Assembly (NCBI GenBank): GCA_963920635.1
Contig: OY987302.1
Span: 30,665,278 to 30,729,277, forward strand
Length of the DNA stretch: 64,000 bases
Origin: Pseudeuparius sepicola
Taxonomy: Eukaryota > Arthropoda > Insecta > Coleoptera > Anthribidae
Direction of reading: 5' to 3'
This document shows positions 32,380 to 42,278 of the stretch, piece by piece (position 1 is the first letter of the stretch; the number at the start of each line of letters is the position of its first letter). Both the position numbers and the translations under genes were made by a program. The notes beneath the pieces were generated by a model that was not told where the DNA came from, made no database searches, and was given only the letters and a program-made list of their open reading frames with translations.

Positions 32380-32492
32380 TTGGGCCGGACGTCTAGACGT
32401 TGTTTACCTGTATGCCATCACCTTGGAATTTGACTTTAGGAGTTTGAACTCTAGAGGTCAAGGGCAAATGTGATTTAGAATCCTACTCTACT
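32380..32492 (-). repeat. Polinton right terminal inverted repeat
   Basis: Ends CCTACTCTACT and is the inverted complement of 15489-15605. The element boundary at 32492 is fixed by the following ATTCAG. Lower similarity extends inward to about 32310. Confidence 0.9.
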
Positions 32493-32498
32493 ATTCAG
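32493..32498. repeat. Polinton target-site duplication, right copy
   Basis: ATTCAG, identical to 15483-15488. Confidence 0.95.
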
Positions 32499-33665
32499 GT
32501 CTTTTGGTTTTATTTGTTATCCTATTCACAAGATTCCACGTGGCTTTGTTTTTGTTTTCTGATTCTTTTATATAATATTCGTTTGACATTTTCTTGGCAT
32601 TTTTTATGACTTGTTTTAAGATATTACAGTATCTGCTGTAGAATTCGGCATCCACTTGTCCCATTTGTTTCTGTCTATAAAGATTTCTTTTAGTTCTACA
32701 AGACACCCTAATTGCTGGTGTTATCCAGGGATGAGACACCTTGTTTGCGCTTACCTTTGTTACAACAAATACTTGTTTCATTTTCAGTGCAAAAATATTT
32801 AGAAAACTCTGATAGGCAGTATTAACATCGTGCGCACTAAAGACCAAGTCCCAGCTGGTCCGCTTCAGGTCATGCCCAAAGGACAGCACTCTGGATTTAG
32901 AGAAGAACCTTCTCTTTACATAGTGACCGCTGCGTTTCTCACACCCATAACCAAAGCAAAGCAGTTGGGCTCTGTGATCAGACAGGGAAGTATCTATTAC
33001 ACTTGCCTCATAGTTATCCTGCAGGTTTACAAAAATATTATCAATTAAAGTTAAAGTTAAAGAGTCTCTAGTCACTCGTGTTGCTTCAAAAATTGTCTGT
33101 TGATAGTTATAGGATTTTAGTATATCTAAGAAAACTTTTATTTTATCAGTGTTTTTGAATAGGTTAAGATTGAAATCTCCTGTAATGATAATATCATATT
33201 TTACGAGTTTTTTTACTAGATAATCCAAAATGTCTTCAATAGTTTGCATAAATAAGTCAAAAGCACCAGCTCCTCTTTTATATATGCACGGAATAGATAG
33301 TTTGGACTTATTATCTACGACACAAGCACATTCACATACCCCTTCCGCACTCATTTGGTTGATTTATTTTACTTCTTGAAAGTTCAGGTCTTTTTTTGTG
33401 TAAATACACGTTCCCTTCCTTGCATAATGTGATATCAGTTCATAACCTTCAATTTTTGTGCAGAAAATTTCATCTTCAGTGAGCCAGTGTTCGCTGAAAC
33501 ATAGTATGTCAGGCATACATATAAGATCAGTTACGAGCTCCTCCACCTCCAGAGTCTTATTCCTAAGGCTTTGAATATTTTGATGAAGGACGCTAATGCA
33601 ATGTCGATTGTGTAGATTTTGTTGATTTTTATCTACCTTTTTCGTCAGATTATGTGGTTCAACAT
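32499..33665 (-). pseudogene. Non-LTR retrotransposon ORF2, endonuclease half (5' part, split by the Polinton)
   Basis: The minus strand starts with NIQSLRNK, then PDILCFSEHWLTEDEI and IEGYELIS. An in-frame TAA lies at 33364-33366, then the same frame continues through IIITGDFNLNLF, LTLIDNIFVN and SLSDHRAQLL to the linker (SHPWITPAIRVSCRTKRNLY) and ends KTKRPE at the Polinton junction. These are the AP-type endonuclease motifs, with catalytic E in EHW, the GDFN and SDH. The rest of ORF2 (RT) is at 13571-15482. Joining the two flanks across one ATTCAG keeps the frame open. The TAA shows the retrotransposon itself is dead. Confidence 0.92.
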
Positions 33666-33671
33666 TTTTAC

Positions 33672-34704
33672 TTATAAAAAATTACCTCCTTTTTGTTGGA
33701 ATAATTCATCTGCCATTTTGCTCAACAAGTCTTTGTGTTTCTTGAAATCGAAACGTTTAATCCCAACGTACTGTGGCCAAAATGAGCTTTCATATAATAG
33801 ATCTTTCCTATCCATAGGAGCTATTACCACGAAATTTTTTAGTCTATGCTCTTCTGTGGGAATTTCTTTCACAATAAGGTTAATACGTTCAAAGCCATTT
33901 TTTTTTATGTATAAAACTCGTTATCACTTCTTCTGTGGCAGTGCGTTTTACTCTATTAATGTATAACCATACTCTTCTATTCCCACCTTCGAAATTTTGA
34001 TCTTTTTTCCCCGTGCCTAGGTTTTTTCGTCTCTTGTTTCTTCTTTCTACCTGAATATATCCATTTTCAGAGCTCATATCTGACTTGAATTCATCTTTGT
34101 TGTCATTTGGTACTTTTTTCGCCATTTGTGGAAAACGGTCTCTCGCGGCGATGTTGCCTGTCTTAGTAGTACTTTGTTCTCGACCGCGGGTATTCGATAT
34201 CGATTTTGCCGCTATATCTCTATATAGAACAGCAGGGGTGCGTTCGGATGGTGGCTCTTCGATTTCAACCACACTGCTACGGCTACCATTTTCTTTGTTT
34301 ACCTTCTTTATGCTTTCCAGCTTTTGGATTTTCTCACACAGTAGGCCATTATTTTGTTTTAATATATTGTTTTTGTCCAACATTTCTTCCATCATTTTTT
34401 TGAGATACTCAATTTCCAGGGACATTTTGGCTATTTCCACTTTTTGTACTGCGATTGTTGTGTTTACATTTTTATCACCGGCATCTGGCATCGTTGTCGC
34501 CGTCGTCGGGTCACAGCATTCCAATTTTGTTTTATCAATTGTTCTTTTAATATTACCCATACGTTTTAAGCAACTATTGTGATAGATTGGGTAGCAATTT
34601 ATGCACACAGAGACACTGCAACTCTTTTTAGTACAACACTTGAAACCACAGTTTTTCGCATCTTTTATACTAGCATCTGAATCGCCGTCTGATTCACCCG
34701 CCAC
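33672..34704 (-). pseudogene. ORF1 of the same non-LTR element, frameshifted
   Basis: ATG at 34704. The N-terminus has a PHD-like cysteine/histidine array (CGFKCCTKKSC, CINCYPIYHNSCLKRMG). A coiled coil (about residues 90-135, IAKMSLEIEYLKKMMEEM) and a basic/serine-rich linker follow, then WLYINRVKRTATEEV, the start of an RNA-binding-type C-terminal domain. A run of T at 33898-33905 marks a frameshift. The domain continues in another frame as IVKEIPTEEHRLKNFVVIAP to a stop at 33672. PHD plus coiled coil is common in ORF1 of CR1/Jockey-group elements, where ORF1p forms RNPs with the transcript. Confidence 0.8.
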
Positions 34705-35024
34705 CTTAGGTGCGCGGGATATGAATCCTCTTGAGTTTTAAAGTCCCTAATAAGGCTTTAATTTACTTTAGAACTATGAAAATTATCGCTTTAATATGTA
34801 TTTAAGAGTTTTGGTTGTCCTCCAAGCAAAATGGCTGACCTGTCAAAGTCACGTGTTCGAAAATGAAAAAAATCAAATCGAAAATGATCAATTTTTTTTA
34901 CAAAAACAATAGCCTCGTTTGAATAATCTCTGCTCTGTGTTCGTCAACAACAAGTTGAAACTATTTATTGACATCCTGGTATATTAGAAAAATGTATGGG
35001 GATGCTTTCGTAAATTTTGGTATA
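34705..35024. other. 5' flank/leader of the minus-strand retrotransposon
   Basis: No gene. Probably a short 5' UTR of the retrotransposon plus its genomic flank. Confidence 0.4.
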
Positions 35025-36188
35025 CAGGGTGGACCCAGATGGACTATACGATAGGTGTAAAAGACAAAAAAAATTCGAGTTGAAACTTGAGCTTTGGGGG
35101 ATCAGCCTTGCTTGATTAGAAACTAATTTGCACTGTATTTTTATATTTTAAAAATCAAGTGGGCCTTGATAGGGGCAATTTATTCATTTTCAGTTCAGGT
35201 ATACTACCTTTTCCTTAAGAGATGTCGAAAAATGTTATTAGAAAAAGTTGTTTAGAATGCAAATAAAAGTTCCCGTACCAAATTTTGAAACAATCGACAC
35301 ACTTTGATTTTTTAAAAATTTTCCATTTTTTAAATATTAATTTTGAAAATGGATGGATTGGCACAATTGCATGTAATTTCATGTAGGTACCTAGGTATTT
35401 CACTATGCCAACATTTAGCAGATGATGTTGCACATTTTTATCTTGTCTCCGAGCTTGTCTGCAATGCAATATCATATTAATACGAGAAATTTCCATCAAC
35501 AAATTTTGTTGGAATTTGGTTTTAAAAAGAATAAGTTAAGTTAGGTTCAACATTTAACTTTCAACTACACATAAAACAACAGAATAAGGTATCTTCTTCT
35601 TCTGCTTCTACCTTTCATTGTTGCAAGACCGTTCAATTAGGTGCTAATGGATAGGCAACTCACAATAACAATCGTGGACCATTTTCTAGCATTGTGACAT
35701 CACACCCCTAAAACTTTGATCATTACATGCAAGTTGATTTAAGCAAGTAGGCAGTTAAAATAGGTAGTTAAATCATGTATTTCATTTATTTCTAGAATTT
35801 TTGTTGCTCGGTATTTTTAACAAAATTTGGTACAAATTCGTTTTAGGGGATGCCCAATCCAGTAGCGTAAAAAAAATCTGCATGTGGGATCTTAAATGGG
35901 ACCAATTGTAGACCAAATTAAGATTAAAATTTTAAAAAATTCCATCGTTTCAACTTGTCAGTTTGGCATTACAATTTACAGCACTAGCATAAATCAGTGT
36001 AAAAAGTAGTGTTTTGTTTTAGCTATAAAATGTTTTTGCGACAAAATCTAAGAAATAATAAAGATGCATTTAATATCAGAAAAGGCAAAAGTATAAGAAG
36101 GGCTAGAAGTGATGAAAATATAGCATTAGTATTAAATTATTTTGAGAATGCACCAGAAAAATCGATAACCAATGCAATGCGTGATTTA
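35025..36188 (+). mobile_element. Truncated CAGGGTG-type DNA transposon with transposase N-terminus
   Basis: CAGGGTGGACCCAGATGG at 35025 follows TA (35023-35024), giving a left terminus like the MITEs here. About 1 kb further, an ATG at 36030 opens about 54 codons with basic/helical features (RQNLRNNKDAFNIRKGKSIR, NIALVLNYFENAPEKS, TNAMRDLP). These look like the start of a helix-turn-helix region in a Tc1/mariner/IS630-like transposase, and the similarity is only suggestive. The frame is cut where the GC-rich non-LTR element begins at about 36189. No right terminus is found. If correct, it hints at the autonomous source of the family. Confidence 0.45.
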
Positions 36189-36740
36189 CCCGTGTGAGGT
36201 TTTCGGGTCCCCCATCGGGCACCTCCCAGGTGGTGGACAGGGAACGCCCTCCTAGCAGAGGGTACCAGGGGAATTAAATACCCTGGGGCGAACCAAAACC
36301 GGATATTAGGATCAGCAGCGCTGAGAGGGGCGTCTGAGCACTGGAGGGCAGATGTCAACCGGACTCACGTCCGGGGGCACCTGATGTCCTGGGGTCGGCC
36401 GCCCCTCGTGGACGCCTGCCTAATACATACCGTAATCGACAGGTCGGTGGTTGTAGAGGAAGTGCCAGTCGACTATGAGGGCTTGCTTTAATCAGCCGGC
36501 CAAGGTGGAACAGCGTAAGCCGAGGACTGCATGGCTAAGGGGAAGCTTAGTCGCTATTATGCGGACTCCGGGTATTTTGGCGACCTCCCGGTTTCAATAG
36601 CCTTCCTGTGGCAAGCGGGGCTCTGCTGCAGGTGACCGACATTCCCTTGCTACTCGTGGGAACAACATGGAAACGAGCAAACAAGAAAAAGAAGAAAAAG
36701 AAGAAAAAATCCAAAAAAATAGAAAAACCTCGCTGAACAC

Positions 36741-37506
36741 ATGGAACAGGCAGAAAATCCTGACCAGAGGGTAGAGGAAGAATTGTTGAAGAGCAGCGAT
36801 GAAGAGATTGGGCAATCCCTAAATGTCCTAAACATCAAGGGCAAGGGGAAGATCAGACTGAGCGGAGCTGCCAAGAAAAGGTTTAAGTACCTTTTGGCGC
36901 AAGGGCTTCCGGCCGAAGAGGCCAGACAAAAAGCCCTCAAACCAATGCCTGAGTCAACTGGGGACAAAGGACCAAAGAGGCTTCGGTCTGATGGGACCAC
37001 CCCAGAAAAACCAGTTCCCAAAAGAAGCCAAAAAAGAAGGGCAACCAACTACGGGCCCCTCAACTTCCATCAAGCCCAACAGACCTATCTTCAGTCAGAT
37101 GGCAGGAGGTATCAAAGTTGGTATACTTGCGGAAAAACATCCAGAGGAACTTCTCACAGTGGATCAACAAGAATCCATACAAGAAGTAATCCTCGATGAG
37201 ATTTTAGCTAACAAGCAAGGGGCTACTGTAAAGCCTAGGTTCTACAGCTATCACAACAGGCCAGGATGGCTAGCTCTCCTCTGCGCTGATGAGAACACCA
37301 TCGGGTGGCTCAGGGACGTAACGAGAGAACTTAAACCATGGGAAGGTGCCAATCTCAGGATGGTGTCCGAAGCAGAACTACCTCACACAGAAGTCCTGGT
37401 TGCCTATCTCCCAGGTAGTGAGGACTACTCGAATGAGAAGATCCTCAAGCTGTTAGAGGCCCAAAATGAGGGAATCGCGGCAACAAACTGGAGGGTGCTG
37501 AACTGA
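36741..37506 (+). pseudogene. ORF1 of the I/R1/LOA-type element (DUF4780-like domain), frameshifted
   Basis: The first frame (36741 onward) is charged and helical (KRFKYLLAQGLPAEEARQKA) with a basic tail. It overlaps a second frame (36991-37506) that carries the folded domain: GGIKVGILAEKHPEELLTVD, FYSYHNRPGWLALLCADE and TIGWLRDVTRELKPWEGANL. The domain resembles DUF4780, found with insect non-LTR elements. A frameshift near 37090 joins the halves. Probably an RNA-binding/RNP protein. Confidence 0.7.
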
Positions 37507-39738
37507 CCCTCTCAGTGGATCACCAATCTGTGGAGGCTCTGAACAAAAGAGGCAATAAGATGTAATACTGCTCAGCAATAATGTAAACTTCTTTTCCATT
37601 CCAAAATTTACAACTAGAGACTTGGTGGCCATAGAGGTGGAAGTCCCAACTCAGGGGGGTAAGAGGCGTATTATTATAGCCTCGGCCTATTTCCCCGGCG
37701 ACGAGTCTCAGGCACCACCAGAGGCGGTAAAACACCTAATCACTTGGTGCAAGAAAAGGAATAAGCAGTACATAATGAGCTGCGATGACACCACACAATG
37801 TGGGGCAGCACTAACATCAACACAAGAGGTGAGTACCTATTTGAATTTTTGTCGGCTATCAACATAGACATAATCAACAAAGGTAATACCCCCACCTTTA
37901 TGAATGCAATTAGGAAAGAGGTTTTAGACATAACTCTAGCTAGCTCATTCATTACACAATCAATACAAAAATGGCATGTTTCTGAATAAACCTCAATGTC
38001 AGATCATATGCACATAAGATTTGACATAGAGGCTGCGGCCACCTGCATCAATGAACGTAGGAATCCCAGGCTAACCGACTGGGTTCTGTACAAGGAACAC
38101 ATAAGGAAGGAAGTCGAGGGAACCTACTCCATCGAAAGTATAGAGGAACTGGAAATAGCCTCCGACAATCTAAATAGCCTAATAATATCTTCATTTGAGG
38201 CTAACTGCCCTGTGACACAAAAAACTACATCTAGAGATGTAGCGTGGTGGAACAGGGAACTCACCAGACTTAAGGTGAAGACAAGAAAACTATTCAACAG
38301 AGCAAAAAGCTCGGGGAACTGGGATGAGTACAGAACATCCCTAACCGAATACAACAAAGAATTGAGAAAGTCTAAGAGAAGGACTTGGAGACAGTTCTGT
38401 GAGGGGATTGATGAATTGGCGCCAGCAGTGCGACTTCAAAAGATGCTATCAAAAGATCGCTCAAAAAGCCTGACGATAAATTCACTCGAGATAGGCAGGA
38501 AACTTTAGAGATTCTACTACAAACTCACTTTCCTGGCTCTACAATATCAGAAGAAAATCATGCCCAGGCTACTCTGGAAGAGGCTGCACATCGCCCAAAC
38601 GGAAGACAAAAGAGCCTAGCAAAAAAGATTTTCAGTCCTAACAAAATCAGATGGGTGATAAACAGCTTCAAACCCTACAAATCCCCAGGCAGAGATGGAA
38701 TCTTTCCAATTCTGCTTCAAAAAAGCATTGATGAGCTCCTACCAGCATTGGGAGCTATATTCAAAGCCAGTTTTAACTTTGAATACATTCCAAATCTGTG
38801 GCTAAGGTGGTGTTTATACCAAAGGCAGGAAGGCGTCCACCTGAAGACCCCAAGTCTTACCGCCCCATTAGCCTAACATCCTTCCTCCTAAAAACAATGG
38901 AGAAACTAATTGACCTGTACATCAGAAGTGAAATCCTATCGGAGAAGCAACTTCATGTCAACCAGTTTGCCTACCAGTCAGGCAAATCCACAATCAGTGC
39001 TCTAAATTGTCTAATAACGGACATTGAAAAGACACTAATGGCAAAAGAAATTGCTCTCTGCATTTATAGACATAGAGGAAGCTTTTGATAACACCTCGCA
39101 TGAATCCATAAAGAGCACTTGTGAAAGAAGAGGCATAAAACCTTCCATAATCAACTGGATACAATCCACATTGCGAAGCAGAATTGTCACAAATGAAATC
39201 AGGAATGACTCGGTCTCTGCTACCACGATAAAAGGCTGTCCCCAAGGGGGAGTCCTATCGCCTCTGCTGTGGTCACTGGTAGTCGACGACCTTTTAAAGG
39301 AACTGACAATCTCTGGCTTTGATGTCCAGGGGTACGCGGATGACCTGGTCATTACAGTAAAAGCATGAAGGCGTAATTTCCAACTTAATGCAAAATGCCC
39401 TTAATACTATCAGCCATTGGAGCCAAAAGGAAGGACTTAACGTCAATCCAAGTAAGACGGTTCTGGTTCCGTTTACAAAGAGAAGGAAGCTTAACCTAAA
39501 AGCACCCACGCTAAACAATAAGGAACTCACATTCTCCAGTGAAGTGAAATATCTAGGAGTCATACTGGATGCAAAACTCTCCTGGAACCAACATCTACAA
39601 AAAACTATTGCGAAAGCGACAGCGGCTCTATGGTCGTGCCGTACGTTATTTGGCAAGTCATGGGGATTAAAACCAAAAATGATCCTATGGTCCTACCTTA
39701 CGGTGGTAAGGCCAATCATCACATATGCCTCCCTTATA

Positions 39739-40457
39739 CAGGGTGTTCGAAAAATAGACGGAGATATTTTAGAGGGTGATTCCCTGTTAAGAAATATGAA
39801 AAAAAGTTTCTATAAACATGGGTCCGGAAATGCAGAGTTTTCAAGATACAGGATGTTAAATATATTGCATGTCACTGGACAAAATTGGTTTATCAATTTT
39901 TGCAAAAAAAATCACAAGTGCCTTGGAAAACAAATAATCAAAAGCATTTCTAGGAAAGAGTGTTATTGCAACTTTTCCAATATCATAACATAAAGTACAC
40001 TACAACCAATTTTGTCCAGTGACATGCAATAAAACGGTTTTTATTTTTTTTTCTCGAAAACGAAGTGAGATAGGAAAACAATACAAGAGGGAAAGAAGTT
40101 GTATTTTTAGATGCTTAATCAAACAAAAAATATTAAAGTTACAAAAAAGGTAGTGGCGTACATTTTTTTGATAATAATATTCGCTAAGGTGCCCCCGGGA
40201 CGCCACTGGACTTAATAAATTTAATCTAGTTAGGGCGAAATTAGCCTCTTAATACAACAAATAACATTGCCAAATTTCAACAGAATCGAGTAAATAATTT
40301 TTAAGACATTAATAATTTCATTTTTTATTTTTTTATTTAACATCCTGTATCTTGAAAACTCTGCATTTCCGGACCCATGTTTATAGAAACTTTTTTTCAT
40401 ATTTCTTAACAGGGAATCACCCTCTAAAATATCTCCATCTATTTTTCGAACACCCTG
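39739..40457. mobile_element. CAGGGTG-type MITE inserted in the LOA-type RT gene
   Basis: CAGGGTGTTCGAAAAATAGA at the left and the complementary TTCGAACACCCTG at the right, flanked by TA (39737-39738 and 40458-40459). Long arms: left 39739-39857 matches inverted 40345-40457, including CTGCATTTCCGGACCCATG. It splits the retrotransposon frame between ITYASLI and PKTKEKVAQGKLQ. It contains a smaller nested element at about 39862-40032. Confidence 0.85.
39862..40032. mobile_element. Small MITE nested in the 39739-40457 MITE
   Basis: Inverted ends ATTGCATGTCACTGGACAAA and its complement TTTGTCCAGTGACATGCAAT (27-bp repeats), with AT-rich flanks. It sits in the left arm of the host MITE, whose right arm lacks this sequence. 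No coding capacity. Confidence 0.75.
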
Positions 40458-41664
40458 TATAGTGGCCAAAAACCAAGGAAAAAGTGGCTCAAGGCAAGTT
40501 GCAGAAAACACAACGGCTGGCTTGTCTAGGTATCACAGGGGCTGTAACTACATGTCCCACAGTTGCAATGGAGGTAATGCTTGACCTCACTCCGCTACAC
40601 ATCTTTGTGCAGGAAGAGGCAATCAAAAGTGCCTCGCAACTTTACCAGGGGACCTTATTGGACACCTAAAAATTCTGGACAATGTCCAACTTCAATCCTT
40701 GACAATGCCAAAGGACTATATGCAGGCGAAATATGACTTTGAATTACCGTTTGAAGTGGTCATCCGAGATCGCGAAACAAGCCAAATTGCAATACCAGAA
40801 ATATCCTCTGGAACAAGCATCTGGTATACAGACGGATCCAAAATGGACGATGGGGTTGGAATTGGGCTATACGGCCCTAATCACAGGACCTCACAGTCCC
40901 TAGGTAAGACTCCCTCCATTTTCCAGGCAAACTCCAAGCCATAAATGTATGTGCCCATGAGTGCATCAACAGACGCATCAAGGGGGCTAGAATATACATC
41001 TTATCAGACAGTCAGGCAGCACTAAAAGCTCTGAAGTCCTATACTTATGAGTCTAAAGTTGCCTGGGAATGCAAAGCACATCTAAAGCTGATAGCCTCGC
41101 TCGAGAAGGGGCTAAGGCCCCATTTTACGGTCCTGAAGCATTCTGTGGCATAACTAAAAGCCACCTATTGGGAGAGATCAAAATATGGGAAAAAGAAGAA
41201 AAAGGATTCTACTGGAGAAACACTCTGAGCCAAAGACAAGAGAAACGATTTCTGACCTATTCGCCTGAGAACGCCAAAAAGCTTCTCACTCCAAACAAGA
41301 ATGAAGTAAGACTAATCACAGGTCTCCTTACTGGACACTGCCCATTAAGATATCATCTTAAAAAAATGGGCAAAACAGATAATGGAGTATGTGTAGATTC
41401 TGCAACGAACAAGATCAGACTAGCGAGCATGTACTCTGCGAGTGTCCCCTCTTAATCCGAAGCAGACTCAAACACTTCGAAAAAATTGATATAAATCCAA
41501 ACGAAATTGGCAACATGGCCCCAAGGAAAATACTGAGCTTTATTAAAAACTTAGGTGACCTCGGCATTTATTAGAGTAGGGTCAATCACAAAAGATCTAC
41601 ATAAGTCGCAGTGAAGAAAGGCCATTAGGGCCAAACAACCCCGAGAAAAATCTACAATCTCCTT

Positions 41665-42278
41665 TCCTGTATGTGTTGGTCTCACAGAGTATCGATGGTT
41701 CTCTAGAACACTCGGTCTACCAGAAACCAACACAGATAGGTACCTTAATGGTTTCTCCCATCACCACCCATCCCAAAAACAATCCATTTGAGCAATATCC
41801 CTCTCCGATCCTGATAATCTTGCTAACTTGTCAACAATATTATTCTCATCATAGTATCCAGCACTCTATTAAGAAGTTAACTAACCACAACAATAATACT
41901 TACAATGCATAAATGACCTGCCGATCAGAATGGCTTTCCTTCCTTATATCCATAATATAACCGATCGCATCTCCAAAATTCTAAATCGACATTACACACT
42001 AACAAGATTTTCCATGCTCCCTAAATTATCCCAGTATTACCGACCGAGTAAGCATATTATACCATTGAGTACGAGTGATGTATGATGTAGAAAAGTGTAT
42101 ATTGGGAAACGGGACGTACTATATAAAAAAACATGAAAATTATATACATTTGCGTTAACCGGGCCATTCTGCACTTGCCGAAAATTATTTGGACATGGGG
42201 TACCAAGTCTTGCTTAGAGGTACTAAGATCCTATCAAAGTCAGGCCATTACATCCAAAGAAAAATTCTTGAATCCATT
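41665..42278 (+). pseudogene. Second Penelope-like element: RT end, linker and GIY-YIG
   Basis: Plus-strand frames read LVSQSIDGSLEHSVYQKPT, then (shifted) NTDRYLNGFSHHHPSQKQS, DPDNLANLST, AFLPYIHNITDRISKILNRH, then RKVYIGK and HSALAENYLDMGYQVLLRGT with GHYIQRKILESI. This is the end of a Penelope-like RT, the connector and the GIY-YIG domain. At least three frameshifts and several stops are present. The sequence stops exactly where the LTR at 42279 begins, so the LTR retrotransposon inserted into this element. It is more divergent from the 671-3089 copy than one family would allow. Confidence 0.85.

Larger units (their letters stand above)
15489..32492 (+). mobile_element. Maverick/Polinton element (17.0 kb), degenerate
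   Basis: Terminal inverted repeats begin AGTAGAGTAGGAT on the left and end with the complement on the right, flanked by the 6-bp duplication ATTCAG. Inside are the hallmark genes: family-B DNA polymerase, packaging ATPase, and retroviral-type integrase with chromodomain. There are also virion-type genes, a BIR gene and several unknown ORFs. Polintons are virus-like self-synthesising transposons, closely related to adintoviruses. The element sits in a non-LTR ORF2. It is decayed: PolB, the capsid-type gene and at least two other ORFs are broken, no adenain-like protease is recognisable, and a retrotransposon fragment (22565-23854) and a MITE (16596-17234) have inserted into it. Confidence 0.95.
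37600..41574 (+). pseudogene. ORF2 of the I/R1/LOA-type element: endonuclease, RT, RNase H, zinc finger
   Basis: In order across several frames: an endonuclease remnant (RRIIIASAYFPGD; a damaged catalytic region around 37770; VLDITLASSF; SDHMHIRF). Next is a linker (RDVAWWNRELTRLKVKTRKL). The RT follows with FKPYKSPGRDGIFPILLQ, KSYRPISLTSFLLKTMEKL, AFIDIEEAFDNTSHESI, GCPQGGVLSPLLWSLVVDDL and the catalytic GYADDLVI (39331 region), then VKYLGVILDAKLSWNQHL. After the MITE, LQKTQRLACLGITGA continues, then RNase H (SIWYTDGSKMDDGVGIGLYG; SDSQAALKAL near 41000; ADSLAREGAK). A C-terminal finger follows (CRFCNEQDQTSEHVLCECP). At least eight frame changes make it inactive. Confidence 0.85.
36189..41660 (+). 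mobile_element. I/R1/LOA-group non-LTR retrotransposon with RNase H, degenerate
   Basis: A GC-rich leader (36189-36740) precedes ORF1 (36741-37506) and an ORF2 (about 37600-41574) with endonuclease remnant, RT, RNase H and a C-terminal CCHC-type finger. It has many frameshifts and is interrupted by a MITE at 39739-40457. RNase H in a non-LTR element points to the I/LOA/R1 supergroup. The higher GC and codon use differ sharply from surrounding AT-rich elements. The 3' end is near 41660, where a Penelope-like fragment begins. Confidence 0.85.

Noticed and set aside
34085..34582. 165-codon plus-strand frame
   Set aside because: It is antisense to the PHD/coiled-coil ORF1 and has the hydrophobic bias expected of a shadow frame.
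36137..36358. 73-codon minus-strand frame in the GC-rich leader
   Set aside because: Antisense to the 5' leader of the RNase H-bearing retrotransposon. The open frame is explained by GC-rich composition.
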